Shown here piece after piece: positions 38,301-49,056 of a stretch of DNA of 64,000 bases (its first letter is position 1; each line of letters starts with the position of its first letter). Under the pieces are notes generated by a model. That model ran no database searches. It was not told the DNA's origin and saw only the letters and a program-made list of their open reading frames with translations. The translations under genes were made by a program, and so were the position numbers. Location of the stretch: the NCBI GenBank assembly GCA_002633005.1, contig NMRA01000508.1, positions 49,590 to 113,589 of the forward strand, in the 5' to 3' direction. This stretch comes from Phoronis australis. Lineage: Eukaryota; Phoronida; Phoronidae.

Positions 38301-40358
38301 TTCCTCTTCATTTCCCCTCATTGTGGAATGTGTGGGAAACCACTCTGACTATGAATTTGGCTTCTGATCAGCTCTTATGACAGGGCATTCTGGGTAATTT
38401 TGTCTGGATATTTTTGTTGCGTGTTGTGCCTGTATTCCTGTCTCACATTGTCTCACGTGGCCACGTGTTCCTGCAGGCCTAATGACTCCCGAATGATCTG
38501 CGCTGTTGGTGAGGCCTACGAGAGACTTAACAAACTGCTGGAAGCCAAAAAATGCTTCTGGCGGGCACACAATATTGGCGATGTTGAAGGGATAGCTCTT
38601 TACAGGCTAGCCAAGTAAGTAGGGACAGGATTGGCTGGGGTAAATAGGTCAGAGGTTATGACTGGTTGAGAAAATAGGTTAGAGATTATGGCTGTTTGCA
38701 GTCGATAGGTCTGTGGTTATGACTGACTGGAAAACAGACTTTACTTCTTTTGGTATGTAGGTCAAGGTCGATTAGTTGGCAGGGTACCGAACTTGACTGA
38801 GGAAAATAATTGACCTATCCCCAGGATTTTGAATGATGGCTTAAATGACGAATCGGAACGCACCATTCTTGACACACATTCGTTTCTATGCCTCCATTTT
38901 ACCCGACAAACAACATGTTGTCGAGTAAAACTTATAGCTTGTTTCTCAAGGGGGTAGAGCTTGCAATAAATCAATTATGACACTGAGGCTGACGTTCAGT
39001 AGAGTTCATGACTTTTGGAAAAAATTCATTTTAATAAAATGATGTCACCATTTTGAACTTTGAACTTGATTCCAGTCATTTACCAAAGTGTGGTTACTAT
39101 TTTTCAGGTTGTATGAGAAATTGTGCGAGTCCGACCAGGCTGCTGCTGCGTATACAGACTACATCAACCAGGCCAACAGATTTGGGGTAAGACATCTGCA
39201 AAATTTTGTGTGAAACCATTCACAATTTAAATTCAAACTTTTGGCCTTTATTTATTCATGTTGGGCATATCAGTCAACTGACTGGTTTCATTGTAATATT
39301 GTTTGAGATGATAATTTCTAAGGGTCATGTCTCCTTTAATCTTTTGCAGACGTTCAGTATTGATGATCAAGCCCACGCCTACAAATACCTCGCTAATCAT
39401 CATTTCAACCGTAGAAATCTGGACGAGGCATATGCTGCTGCCCAAAAATGCACAGAATATAACGAGGTAGGGACTTGATGGATGTCAGTGGTGTGGGTAC
39501 TGAAATACAATTACTGGTTACCGTAAATACTACTTACTTCACAGTTGATTTCTGTTATACTGAATGCTTTTTTAGTTGTAGCTTGAATTTTTGTTCTTCT
39601 TAAATGTTTTCACAATGAAAGTGCAATTCTCGCTGTCCAGTTTGTTAATGTCTACGCTTTTTGTTATACTTATGTAATCTGATTTTGCACACCCTGTACA
39701 CCAACTGTGCAATATCATTTACCTCACCCTGTACATCAACTGTGTAATAATTACCTCACCCTGTACATCAACTGTAATATTTACCTCACCCTGTACCCTA
39801 GCTGTGTAATATTATTTACCACACTGTGTACACCAACTGTGTTATATCATATTCCTCACCCTGTACACAAACTTTGTAATATCGTTTACCTCACCCTGTA
39901 CACCAACTGTATAATATCATTTGTAGCACCCTGTACACTAACTTTGCATATCATTTACCACACCCTATGCAGTATACCAATTGTAGTGGATGGCTGCAGG
40001 TACTTCTCCATTACTGTCTTCATACCACCTCCATGTCTTCTTTTTTCCAGTCCATATCCTGAGGTTGTTGTTCTCTGGTTGCCTGGGCAACGCTTCGTAA
40101 CCATCTGTTCCTTCCAAAGACAGTCTCGGATTTCCACAGTAGTAGCTTTCTTTGTAAAATATTCAGTATATTTTACAGTTTTGCATTTGTTTACAGGCAC
40201 GTGAGGAAGGTAAGGCGCTGTTACGAGCCATAGCGGCATTACACCGTCCAGTCGATCATGACCCGAACGATTCTATTGGCAGAGAGCAACTTCAACGACC
40301 TCCTGCAGAGACGCCCTTGGGAAGAATGTCACCTATGAACCTCACTTTCACACCCTAG
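26274..40358 (+). CDS. CDC23: Anaphase-promoting complex subunit 8 (CDC23), 14 exons
   Basis: Tetratricopeptide scaffold subunit of the APC/C, the E3 ubiquitin ligase that drives anaphase and mitotic exit. Coding exons: 26274-26341, 28135-28207, 29865-30045, 31336-31435, 31847-31979, 33655-33832, 34448-34545, 34917-34998, 35777-35941, 36845-36953, 38477-38614, 39108-39186, 39350-39466 and 40197-40358. Every junction has GT/AG and matching phase; the sum is 1683 nt, 560 aa plus stop, against roughly 597 in human. Hallmarks include [81 protein letters not shown] and the C-terminal SPMNLTFTP. The first exon is tentative; the rest is secure. No frameshift or stop interrupts it. Introns hold MITEs and minisatellites. 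Confidence 0.95.
27305..27375 (-). repeat. tRNA-derived SINE remnant
   Basis: On the minus strand ACGGTTAGCACG resembles an A box and CTGGTTTGATTGC a B box, at roughly tRNA spacing. No proper acceptor-stem pairing is visible, so a decayed SINE head fits better than a tRNA gene. Lies in CDC23 intron 1. Confidence 0.3.
28246..28408 (+). mobile_element. TTGACC-family MITE, copy B
   Basis: ATTGACCTATCG at the left and GCAATAGGTCAGT at the right are imperfect inverted ends, flanked by TA on both sides. The interior shares CAGCATTCTTGACA, CATTTACC and TTATCATTTGTTTGTC with the other copies. Lies 38 bp after the exon 2 donor of CDC23. The TA target suggests a Tc1/mariner-related source. Confidence 0.7.
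30094..30294. mobile_element. Tc1/mariner-type MITE in CDC23 intron 3
   Basis: Left CCCACTGCAAAAAAATTAAA and right TTTAATTTTGTTTTGCTGTG are ~26-bp inverted ends continuing into GGAATC...GATTCC, and the palindrome extends inward (AGCTTTT / AAAGCCT, GATCCGCCATCTTG / CAAGATGGTAGATC). TA flanks both ends (30092-30093 and 30295-30296). Non-coding, 201 bp, 48 bp downstream of exon 3. Confidence 0.8.
32182..32633. mobile_element. hAT-like non-autonomous element in CDC23 intron 5
   Basis: Ends CAGGGCTTGGAAT and ATTCCAAGCCCTG are inverted. Flanks AGTGAT and AGTGGT form a 5/6 candidate target-site duplication. The interior has repeated TTCCGC and CCGCTTTTTT motifs. A shorter relative with a perfect 6-bp duplication is at 36474-36649. 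CAGGG ends are typical of hAT elements. Confidence 0.75.
35609..35734 (+). repeat. Two 63-bp tandem units in CDC23 intron 8
   Basis: The block from ATGTGGCTTCAG to CCCGACTTCAAA is repeated once, with four or so substitutions, just upstream of the exon 9 acceptor. The frame stays open through both units but bears no resemblance to CDC23. Confidence 0.8.
35925..36385 (+). repeat. Minisatellite built from the CDC23 exon 9/intron 9 junction
   Basis: Four to five diverged units of ~80-95 bp. Each starts with a copy of the last ~22 bases of exon 9 (GGCATATAGGCAAGCCATAG) followed by the intron start (GTCAGTCATGGGG, GGGGTCATTGAGG, GAGTTTATGGTAAT). The first unit is the real junction. The second carries GTGAGT, a better donor than the genuine GTCAGT. 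Confidence 0.8.
36474..36649. mobile_element. hAT-like MITE with 6-bp duplication in CDC23 intron 9
   Basis: CAAGGCTTGGAT at the left and ATTCCAAGCCCTG at the right are inverted ends; ATGTCT flanks both sides (36468-36473, 36650-36655). It shares GGATTT(C)CGCTTTTTTCAAATG and AAAAGTTTC.GCGTTTTTT with 32182-32633 and looks like an internally deleted relative. Confidence 0.8.
37140..37709. mobile_element. PIF/Harbinger-like MITE in CDC23 intron 10
   Basis: GGGCTGTTCCAGTAAAA begins the element and TTTTACTGGAACAGCCC ends it, a perfect 17-bp inverted terminal pair. TTA flanks both ends (37137-37139, 37710-37712), the 3-bp target site typical of PIF/Harbinger. Interior has ACCACCC(A/G)TAATTTTT-type repeats and no transposase. 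Confidence 0.85.
37821..38179 (+). repeat. 51-bp minisatellite, seven copies, CDC23 intron 10
   Basis: Seven head-to-tail copies of a ~51-bp unit starting GCTTAGACCAGTTCCTTG and containing GGTTACCTACATG. Copies differ by single substitutions and one small insertion in copy 3. No spacers differ from the unit, so this is not a CRISPR array. Confidence 0.95.
38809..38975 (+). mobile_element. TTGACC-family MITE, copy C
   Basis: ATTGACCTATCC and GCAATAAATCAAT form the inverted ends, with TA on both flanks. Shared internal blocks include CACCATTCTTGACACAC and CATTTTACCCGAC. Lies in CDC23 intron 11. Confidence 0.75.
39690..39985 (+). repeat. ~35-bp minisatellite, CDC23 intron 13
   Basis: About eight diverged units built on CACCCTGTACACCAACTGTG followed by (C/T)AATATCATTTACCT, with several indels. 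Non-coding, between exons 13 and 14. Confidence 0.85.
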
Positions 40359-40896
40359 TCTGCAGAGGCAGTTGCAGTTGGGTTCAGCGATATCGTCAGA
40401 TTTGATGCTGGATTGGAATACTCGACTGATTTCTGGAAATTGGCCTGTCGCTAGATATTTAAAAGTTTAATCTCATTGTCATCGGTTGTCAATGAAAATA
40501 CCACGATGCTGCTGTACGTATCTGTAGACAGTGATTAGTCAATTGTTTGGCGAAGCATTGTACCCAACGTAGGACTGTAAGGCCAAACATGAACCTTAGC
40601 GTGTAAAGTGTAGCTCGGAAGTCAGTCAGTGTTTGCCTGTGTTGCATGTTGTACTTGTAAAAATAGACAAAATGGCCAGGAATTCTCCATCATAACAACT
40701 GCTCTGCCAGGAATTTCCATAAAAAGGCCCGTGGGAGATGTTCGGAAAATGACCTTTCAAAATGTCAAATGTAAGCGAATATACGCCCGGGTATATTTTC
40801 AGAAACTGTGTCATTAAAACTGTCCTGCATACTGTTAGTAACCAAAATTCCAACCAATGTCTTGTTAAATAGTAGTCATTTAATATGTTTTGTCAA

Positions 40897-40902
40897 AATA
40901 AA
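40897..40902 (+). terminator. CDC23: Candidate poly(A) signal of CDC23
   Basis: AATAAA lies ~540 bp after the CDC23 stop, followed by a T-rich stretch. It is a plausible 3' end for the transcript. Confidence 0.5.
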
Positions 40903-42109
40903 CAAAATTTTTACATTTTTTGGGAAATTCTTTGTCATGCTTGTAACCACTGTCAGTCATGTATGTCAGCTGTCAATTACTATCAGTCATGTTCTGTAGT
41001 GTACATGTATATTAAGAGTCAGCTGGGTGGTACCAGTGTTTTGTAATCAGGATTTTGCCCTAATGGCTGATCATTGCTGTCAGAAGGTGCGATGAGTATT
41101 GTTCCCATTAGTACTGGTGTCTTTGAATGGTGTCTTCATCTCCTTGAATTTGTGTAGTCTATGCAGTTGTTCTTAGTGTTACAGAACAGCTGTCTTTGGT
41201 ATGTGAGAATGAATCATTAAGCCTTTCCAGTTTGGTTGTACACAAGAAGACACAGCACTGGATGCTTTGTGGAACTTCAGTATTTCTCAGAATTGATTAG
41301 AGTAAACATTCTTCAATTTGGTACAATGATAATTGATAAAGTTTCCATATTTTGTCTTTTCATAGGCTTACCTTATTGTTGCAAATTGTCACAATTTTGC
41401 AAATGTTTGGTAGTTGCGACATCATACAAACCATGCTAAAGCAAAGAAAATTGTCCTGAAATTAGACAAAATGAAATTTCACCTTGCACCCATATTGAAT
41501 CCCAAGCTGGAGAATTTTTAGAGTAATAGTTGTTTTATTCATGTTATTTGCTTGTTATCATCCATACGTTTCTCTCTCTATGGAACGAAATACATGTAGT
41601 CATTAAATGCCAGTGACATGTGCAATGAAAAATATATTGTGTCCGCAAACCTCGGTTTTCCTTTATTGTTTATTTCAAAATAGAAGTATAATGGTTTTCC
41701 TAACGTTGACCACCTGGCGAAATTTGGAGGGAGATAGCTGTAATTTAGATCAGTTGATTTGGTTGTCTAAAAGGTCCACTAACTATTAAGACCTACGGAT
41801 AACTGCCGTGGTTTAACACTCACACCTGGAAAAGCCTATTGAGATCAGTGATAACGGTATGTCTATGTACGTGTCCAATGTGCACTCCTTGAAGACCCTC
41901 GCTCAACAATCAAAATACCGTTATGTGCAGAGTGCTTTGCGCCTAGTCAAAATACCTATAGTTTGATTTCTGTCAGTGTGTGGGTTCGTCAGTGAGATTA
42001 TTTTTTACCCAGGGGCTCTAGCATGAGGCTGGTCGAGATGAGCCGCCCTCTGTCATCAAACACTATTTGGGATACGTTTTACTTTAGGCCGCGCATGACT
42101 GGGCGACTT
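40903..42109. other. Intergenic, nothing recognised
   Basis: Downstream flank of CDC23. Short unsupported frames only; no RNA gene or clear repeat seen. Confidence 0.5.
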
Positions 42110-42575
42110 CGTAGGATTTTCCTGTAGGAATCCTATAGGATTTCCTAATTGATCCTATAGGATTTCCTATTGGATCCTATAGGAAATCCAATAGGGAGCT
42201 CCTAAATTAAGCATCCAATAGGAAATCCTATAGAAATCCTTTAGGATATCCTATAACAAACCCTATAGGAATTCGTATAAGACTTTAATATATCCAGTAG
42301 GCAGTTCAATAGGATTCTATAGGAAGTCCAATAGGATGCAATTAACAAACATGTATTAAGACTAGCCTGAATATTAAAATTTACAAAAATTAATGACTCA
42401 GAAGAGCTGAAATTAGACAAAAATAATCCGATACTTTACTATATACTCTTAGGCTATTTGTTTGTTAAAATGTTTAGAAATAAGATTCGTGAAAAAAATC
42501 CTACGGGATTTTTTCTATAGAAATTCCTATAGGAACTCTTGATCCTATAGGAATTCCTATAGGATCCTATTGAAT
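42110..42575. repeat. Cluster of short TCCTATAGGA palindromes
   Basis: Around twenty variants of ATCCTATAGGAT, CCTATTGGATCC and GGAATTCCTATAGG pack 42110-42335 and recur at 42497-42575, separated by ~160 bp of AT-rich sequence. The two clusters are partly complementary, so the whole may be a decayed foldback element. No coding frame. Confidence 0.75.
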
Positions 42576-42829
42576 CGATATTTTCGTATGGGTGGGCGTC
42601 TCGACGGGAGAAAAACCAAACTAAGTGGAGACCGGGTAGAGGAATTTATGATCATTCGTTATTGTCTTTGTCTTCGTCAGGCCATAGTCTATGGTCAGGC
42701 CCGTAGCGGGGGTTCGATCGAATCTCCCTATCCCGGCCGCGAAAAGCCTTACCCTATCCGATAGGATATAGATGGGCAACAACAAAATTGTTGCACCTTA
42801 GCTATAATACTACTAACCATAATCGTAAC

Positions 42830-43080
42830 AGTGGCGGATCTACGTTTTCAGAAAGGGGGGTTTAGGATTCCCGCAAAGGTCGAATCCCAGCCGCGTGGCG
42901 CCGAGCGGGAAACGCCCCCTCCCGTGTAAGACATTTTTTTGTTTTTGTAACCAAATAGTGAAATTTCTATGCATCCTGGTAAGTTTCTGCCATTTAACAT
43001 ATCTTTGGAGTTTTTCTTAAGATAATTTAAAACCCTTCTCGATTTCGTCACATGAACTTGGCTCATAAGTTTCGTGAAAC
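42830..43080. mobile_element. GTGGCGGATC-type element, left end fragment
   Basis: CAGTGGCGGATCTACG followed by a G-run resembles the head at 55247, whose body continues to the sequence also found at 1-160. The right end was not found. Confidence 0.45.
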
Positions 43081-43999
43081 AATATTGTACAAATCTGGGT
43101 ATGAGTCACGCCACCAGCAAAAAATTTTGTTGTAACATCTGCTTACACACACCTTTTCCAGCATACGAAAAGTCGTATACGAAAAAGTGTGGTGTGTATA
43201 CAAGGGTTTAGACAACATTCAAGTGCATAAGGAGCGCCGACGGGGCGTAAAAACTTGAATATCAGATGATCGCGTAACAGCAGCCTCAAGTTGTTTTAAG
43301 AACGAATACCTGTACTGTTTGTCCGGAAATAAACACGTGTTCTGTCTCGTTACGAGAAAAACTGGCGAACGATGGTGCTCTCAGCTCTAAGTCTATTATT
43401 AAAAGCGACAATAAATAATTAAGTATCACTTTATTAAGCTGAATCACATTGGCAACAATTGAAAAACGTCAAATGTGTCATGAAACAAATCATCTGAAAA
43501 CAGTTTCACGAAACCAAATCATCCTGTGCACAGTGGTGAAAAGATATACTGGACCAGTTTGCACCGGTACCAGTTGTACTGTACAGTACACTGAGAGTAC
43601 ACAAAAAGGCTGACCTGGTCCGACGTCACGAGACCAAGTGTACTACACCTGTGCTTATTATCCCTATAAAATAGTTGATCTGTCGCGGGAACAAACAGCA
43701 CTGGCTGAGATAAATAGTTTTACAAAGCACACTTTGGTAAAAAAATCAAAAGACTATAGTTTGCCAGGTACCAGAAGTACACGGAAACTCAATTTCTACA
43801 CAAATCAAGCCGGCCTGGTCCGTCGCGAGACCTAAAGTGTACTATGCAAAAAAATTTGAATTGAAAACTTCTCTCTAGACACTTTTTAATCCCCAGTGGT
43901 TACTCATACGTTAGTCCTATCCTTCTCGTTGTCTAGACTGCCGAGGAATTTGTAAATCGGATCCAATGGTTTGCTCGTCTTGGAACCCGATTCTCCCCA

Positions 44000-44174
44000 T
44001 CCCTTACAAAAATGAACTTAAGTTTTCATCGAAAAACTTAAGTTTTTGGTCTGAAAAACTTAAGTTTTCTTATTCACGAAAACTTAAGTTTTTGGCGAAA
44101 ACTTAAGTATTTTGGAACAAGTTTTTTGGAACGAACTTAAGTTTTCATAACTTAAGTTTTCATAAACTTAAGTT
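44000..44174. repeat. ACTTAAGT-palindrome filler
   Basis: Eight copies of ACTTAAGT, mostly within AAAACTTAAGTTTT, occur in 175 bp exactly where copy 1 of the duplication departs from copy 2. Spacing is irregular (~12-35 bp). Confidence 0.85.
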
Positions 44175-44580
44175 CGTTAACTTGCAGTATTTAAATCACA
44201 CAAAGTGCTCCACCACTAAACTGGGCCGACTCGACTTGTTTTCAATTTTTGCGGCGCATTCCGAACCCTGTCTTGTTTTCTCCATCGACATTAGAGGACT
44301 CTACCATAGGTATAGTTGCCCCTTTCTCCAAAAGGGTCGCTCTCGTCGCTGAGAACAGTTTTTGGGTATAATCTATGGTGGCTTCAGAGCAGACGTGAGG
44401 TGATTGACTTTTCAGGTGAATTCCTTGTTAAATTTTGACCAGTTAAAAGTGCGTCGCCTTCATAAGGCTTTTACGCTCATTCTGATTGAGACAGGCTTTA
44501 TTCAGTGGGAGTTATTGGTTCTCAAATCAGGGACCCTTTGGGGAGCACATAATAGCAGATGGATATGATACACGATACAC

Positions 44581-44706
44581 GGCACTCAGCCTCAGGGCAT
44601 AGCGGTTCCTGATTTTGAGAACCAGTTTCATCCACTGAATAACGGGCCTGTTATTCAATGGTTGCCTGGTTCTCAAAATCAGGGACAGCTATATCCGTCC
44701 AGTGCC
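44581..44706. mobile_element. GGCACT-type foldback MITE
   Basis: GGCACTCAGCC...ATAGCGGTTCCTGATTTTGAGAACC at the left pairs with GGTTCTCAAAATCAGGGACAGC...CCAGTGCC at the right. Related to 23739-23870 and duplicated at 48477-48602. Confidence 0.75.
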
Positions 44707-45157
44707 AAGTTACAGTGCTGGACGAGGCGCTTTTGGACACTAATGTAGGCTATTTTGTAATTTTTAAGGCGCCAGTTGAGCAGTGGAGCGTCAAAGACGC
44801 AGCTGGCACAGCCACAAAAATAACCCTGTAATTTACAAATTATAATGCTGAGGCATAGTCCAAAAGCAGTGTATGGGTGTTATAATTTCAACTTGTAAAT
44901 TCTGCGTGCAATGGCCACTTCAACAGTTCCTGCTTTTCCCTAATTTATCTTAAATTTTTCCTTCCTTTTTTCCAAAATACTGTCCCTACTTTTTCTTACC
45001 TTTTTTGAAAAGCTGTTGGGAGGTCTGCTTCGAATACATTAACTCTAAACTCGGTAAGGAAATAGACAAGACCAATGTTATAATGCCAAATGGAAAAGCT
45101 TTTTCATACAGAAAATCACGGGTTTAATGCTGCTTTAATACTTTTTTGTTGAGTGTG

Positions 45158-45224
45158 TGCATGGTAATCGCATGCGCATGGTAATTGCGTGCGCATGGTA
45201 ATCGCGTGCGCATGGTAATCGCGT
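45158..45224 (+). repeat. 17-bp minisatellite, truncated by gap
   Basis: Four units of GCATGGTAATCGCGTGC before the N run. The same array is complete at 49057-49173. Confidence 0.85.
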
Positions 45225-45683
45225 NNNNNNNNNNNNNNNNNNNNNNNNNNNNNNNNNNNNNNNNNNNNNNNNNNNNNNNNNNNNNNNNNNNNNNNNNNNN
45301 NNNNNNNNNNNNNNNNNNNNNNNNNNNNNNNNNNNNNNNNNNNNNNNNNNNNNNNNNNNNNNNNNNNNNNNNNNNNNNNNNNNNNNNNNNNNNNNNNNNN
45401 NNNNNNNNNNNNNNNNNNNNNNNNNNNNNNNNNNNNNNNNNNNNNNNNNNNNNNNNNNNNNNNNNNNNNNNNNNNNNNNNNNNNNNNNNNNNNNNNNNNN
45501 NNNNNNNNNNNNNNNNNNNNNNNNNNNNNNNNNNNNNNNNNNNNNNNNNNNNNNNNNNNNNNNNNNNNNNNNNNNNNNNNNNNNNNNNNNNNNNNNNNNN
45601 NNNNNNNNNNNNNNNNNNNNNNNNNNNNNNNNNNNNNNNNNNNNNNNNNNNNNNNNNNNNNNNNNNNNNNNNNNNNNNNNNNN
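45225..45683. other. Assembly gap (459 Ns)
   Basis: Unknown sequence between the two copies of a segmental duplication. Long frames reported across it are artefacts. Confidence 1.
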
Positions 45684-46002
45684 GTACACTGAGAGTACAC
45701 AAAAAGGCTGACCTGGTCCGACGTCACGAGACCAAGTGTACTACACCTGTGCTTATTATCCCTATAAAATAATTGATCTGTCGCGGGAACAAACAGCACT
45801 GGCTGAGATAAATAGTTTTACAAAGCACACTTTGGTAAAAAAAAATCAAAAGACTAGTTTGCCGAGGGACCAGAAGTACACGGAAACTCAATTTCAACAC
45901 AAATCAAGCCGGCCTGGTCCGTCGTGAGACCTAAAGTGTACTATGCAAAAAAATTTGAATTGAAAACTTCTCTCTAGACACTTTTTAATCCTCAGTGGTT
46001 AC

Positions 46003-46617
46003 TCATACGTTAGTCCTATCCTTTTCGTTGTCTAGACTGCCGAGGAATCTGACCTGATCCAATGGTTTGCTCGTCTTGGAACCCGATTCTCCCCAGATAT
46101 CTTCGATGTTTGTTCCCAACGCTTGCACTTCACTCAACTGCTGTGTCAATGAGCTTGTAAGCCTATACAATGTCAGCATCTCGTTTCGCAGCTCAGTTGG
46201 CACTAAGACCCTTGAGGTTGCCAAGTCCAGTTCCTTGATCAAAAGACTTACTGTACATGCGCGACTAAATTTAATCCGTTCATCATGGACTACTTCAAAC
46301 CTTAACGATGTATCCCAGGACCTATTTGCATCTCTTGCAATTTTCGAAATAAATGTCCCAATGTCTGAACGCTTGAAACTCGAAGTACATGTACTAACAT
46401 CAAATAAATGCCCATGTGCATGACCGTTTGAACATCGGGTGGGCTTTTCTGCGGAAATTCCCAGTATAGAAGACGGTAGTGTGCTTATTGCATGTAGAAA
46501 GACGGTAGGTGTTGAGGTCGGAACAGGGCTCCTTAGGAGGTCTATTGAACATCGCAGGAGTCTCGCAAGACTTTGTTGTGAAAGAACAGCCTCCCCGCAA
46601 TTTCTGGTACTGTACAC
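46003..46617 (-). CDS. Hypothetical 204-aa frame or exon, unknown function
   Basis: The longest non-zinc-finger, non-PRDM, non-TRIM open frame in the window. It starts at GTG with a stop shortly upstream and has no early ATG, so if real it is an exon whose acceptor may be the CAG at ~46610-46620. The product is Ser/Thr/Leu-rich with a plausible helical stretch near RNEMLTLYRLTSSLTQQLSEV; no domain is recognised. In duplicate copy 1 only the last ~30 codons survive, and there a 3-bp length change keeps the frame. It could equally be a chance frame. Confidence 0.3.
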   Translation of the reverse strand: MYSTRNCGEAVLSQQSLARLLRCSIDLLRSPVPTSTPTVFLHAISTLPSSILGISAEKPTRCSNGHAHGHLFDVSTCTSSFKRSDIGTFISKIARDANRSWDTSLRFEVVHDERIKFSRACTVSLLIKELDLATSRVLVPTELRNEMLTLYRLTSSLTQQLSEVQALGTNIEDIWGESGSKTSKPLDQVRFLGSLDNEKDRTNV

Positions 46618-46925
46618 TGTTCGCGAATGCAGTCACTTCGTCAATGTGAGTGCCCCCTTGGTCATTCCTTGTACAGACATAACTTGTTAGAGTGTTTTTT
46701 CAAACCGTCTCGCGCCAGACTACGGCGCCCGCCACAATAGCAATTCTTCGGAAAAAACGGAAAAAAAGTTTTTTTTTTTCAAAAATATTACATGTACATG
46801 TGTATGATATTGCGCAAGACAACTTTACTATACATCAGTCAAATTCGAGTTACAAACGTTTGGAGTGTAATAGAATGGCACCGAATGACAGAGTGAGGTA
46901 AAATCGTTGCACGTCAATTCGCCTA

Positions 46926-46995
46926 AATATCAGGGTTGCGGCACTGAATTTCGAACCACTTCCCGCGCTATGCTGATTAGGCCACGGGCCTGTTC
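46926..46995 (-). repeat. Possible tRNA-like patch
   Basis: On the minus strand GGCCTAATCAGCATAGC and GTGGTTCGAAATTC resemble A and B boxes, but the spacing is short and no cloverleaf is formed. Probably a SINE head remnant or chance. Confidence 0.2.
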
Positions 46996-48476
46996 TTGTT
47001 GTTTGGCTTGGCGCCCACCCTCTGCCTGTTTTGAATTTGCTGGATCTTCTTTATGGTGGGGCGATTGTCACGAGTGCGTTTATACGAGTGACAGGCAGTT
47101 TGTGATGTTTGGAATAACACAACACCTTGGCTCGGAACAATTAACAATTTTCTGAATCACCACGAACAACCAACGGTGATTCCGCGGCTTAGTCGATCCA
47201 TGCCTTCCTGGTCATATCTAGGACAGTTCATTCGACTAAATATGCTGTTTAGTACGTATTCAATGTTTGCGATTTATTATCAATTAAGAGATCCCAGTTC
47301 CCTTTTTCAGCAGTTTTATACTGCAGAGAAAGGAGCTTTGACTGAGAAGTATGATATTTTTTTAGTTCGTTGTTTTGGTTGAGATATTATTAGGTCTTTT
47401 TTCTGGTTAGTAAAATTTCAAGAACAGTTGGTACACCAACGAGCAAATTTGTTTGTCGGAGTGCTTAATTGTTTCACTGAGAAATTATAGTTCATGGTGT
47501 GATCAGGAGCACTGTGATATCAACCGGACGGGTGTGTACATGTATAATGCCGGCTTCCTAATTGCATGGTTACTGTTACAGCATATAGTTTTCGAATATC
47601 ATACACGACCTGGAACTGTTCCCGGTAGTTCTGTATACAAAATCGTGATTCATGACGTTACCCCGGGCGGTAAAACCAGGCACGTGCACGACGTTCGCCC
47701 TAACCTTCCAAACCCCAGTGGGGCCGGGATTATTGAGGCCGGGTGTGGATTAAAATTCCAATAACTGAAAGTCCAGTGAAAAGCTGGTCGAGGCTGGCAG
47801 GCCAATTAGAGACTGGATGCCTTGTTATCAGTCCGACCATTACCAATGGCAATCTGTTTCTTTGGGCACCGCACGTCTGTGCTGGTTCGACGAAGATGAC
47901 GAGTACGTCAGTGACTCCGGGGCGCCACTGCACTCATGAACAATTAAGTTACACTAAGTTCCGAATGCACTGAGGTTATAGCGGCGACAGCTAGCTAGTG
48001 AGTCTTCCAGTAACAGAAAAAATGAATTTCATTCTGTCCACGATTGAGTAGGCCTACTCATCAGTGACAGAAACGTTAACTTGCAGTATTTAAATCACAC
48101 AAAGTGCTCCACCACTAAATTGGGCCGACTCGACTTGTTTTCAATTTTTGCGGCGCATTCCGAACCCTGTCTTGTTTTCTCCATCGACATTAGAGGACTC
48201 TACCATAGGTATAGTTGCCCCTTTCTCCAAAAGGGTCGCTCTCGTCGCTGAGAACAGTTTTGGGAATCTATGGTGGCTTCAGAGCAGACGTGAGGTGATT
48301 GACTTTTGAGGTGAATTCCTTGTTAAATTTTTACCAGTTAAAAGTGCGTCGCCTTCATAAGGCTTTTACGCTCATTCAGATTGAGACAGGCTTTATTCAG
48401 TGGGAGTTATTAGTTCTCAAATCAGGGACCCTTTGGGGATCACATAATAGCAGATGGATTATGATACACGATACAC

Positions 48477-48602
48477 GGCACTCAGCCTCAGGGCATAGCG
48501 GTTCCTGATTTTGAGAACCAGTTTCATCCACTGAATAACGGGCCTGTTATTCAGTGGTTGCCTGGTTCTCAAAATCAGGGACAGCTATATCCGTCCAGTG
48601 CC
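48477..48602. mobile_element. GGCACT-type foldback MITE, duplicate
   Basis: Copy of the MITE at 44581-44706 carried along by the segmental duplication, with a few substitutions. Confidence 0.75.
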
Positions 48603-49056
48603 AAGTTACAGTGCTGGACGAGGCGCCATTGGGCACTAATGTAGGCTATTTTGTAATTTTTAAGGCGCCAGTTGAGCAGTGGAGCGTCAAAGACGCAGCT
48701 GGCACAGCCACAAAAATAACCCTGTAATTTACAAATTATAATGCTGAGGCATAGTCCAAAAGCAGTGTATGGGTGTTATAATTTCAACTTGTAAATTCTG
48801 CGTGCAATGGCCACTTCAACAGTTCCTGCTTTTCCCTAATTTATCTTAAATTTTTCCTTCCTTTTTTCCAAAATACTGTCCCTACTTTTTCTTACCTTTT
48901 TTGAAAAGCTGTTGGGAGGTCTGCTTCGAATACATTAACTCTAAACTCGGTAAGGAAATAGACAAGACCAATGTTATAATGCCAAATGGAAAAGCTTTTT
49001 CATACAGAAAATCACGGGTTTAATGCTGCTTTAATACTTTTTTGTTGAGTGTGTGC

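Larger units (their letters stand above)
43586..45224 (+). repeat. Segmental duplication, copy 1 (internally deleted)
   Basis: 43586-43999 matches 45684-46095 and 44175-45224 matches 48074-49123, both at very high identity by eye. Copy 1 lacks the ~1978 bp present in copy 2 between these blocks and instead has 175 bp of CTTAAG-rich filler. It ends in the 17-bp GCATGGTAATCGCGTGC repeat at an N gap. Confidence 0.85.

Noticed and set aside
39707-40204. 165-codon frame at the end of CDC23
   Set aside because: Runs through the 35-bp minisatellite and then into exon 14 in the wrong frame.
45116-45799. Frames of 184-227 codons over 45.1-45.8 kb
   Set aside because: They run through 459 Ns and have no real coding content.
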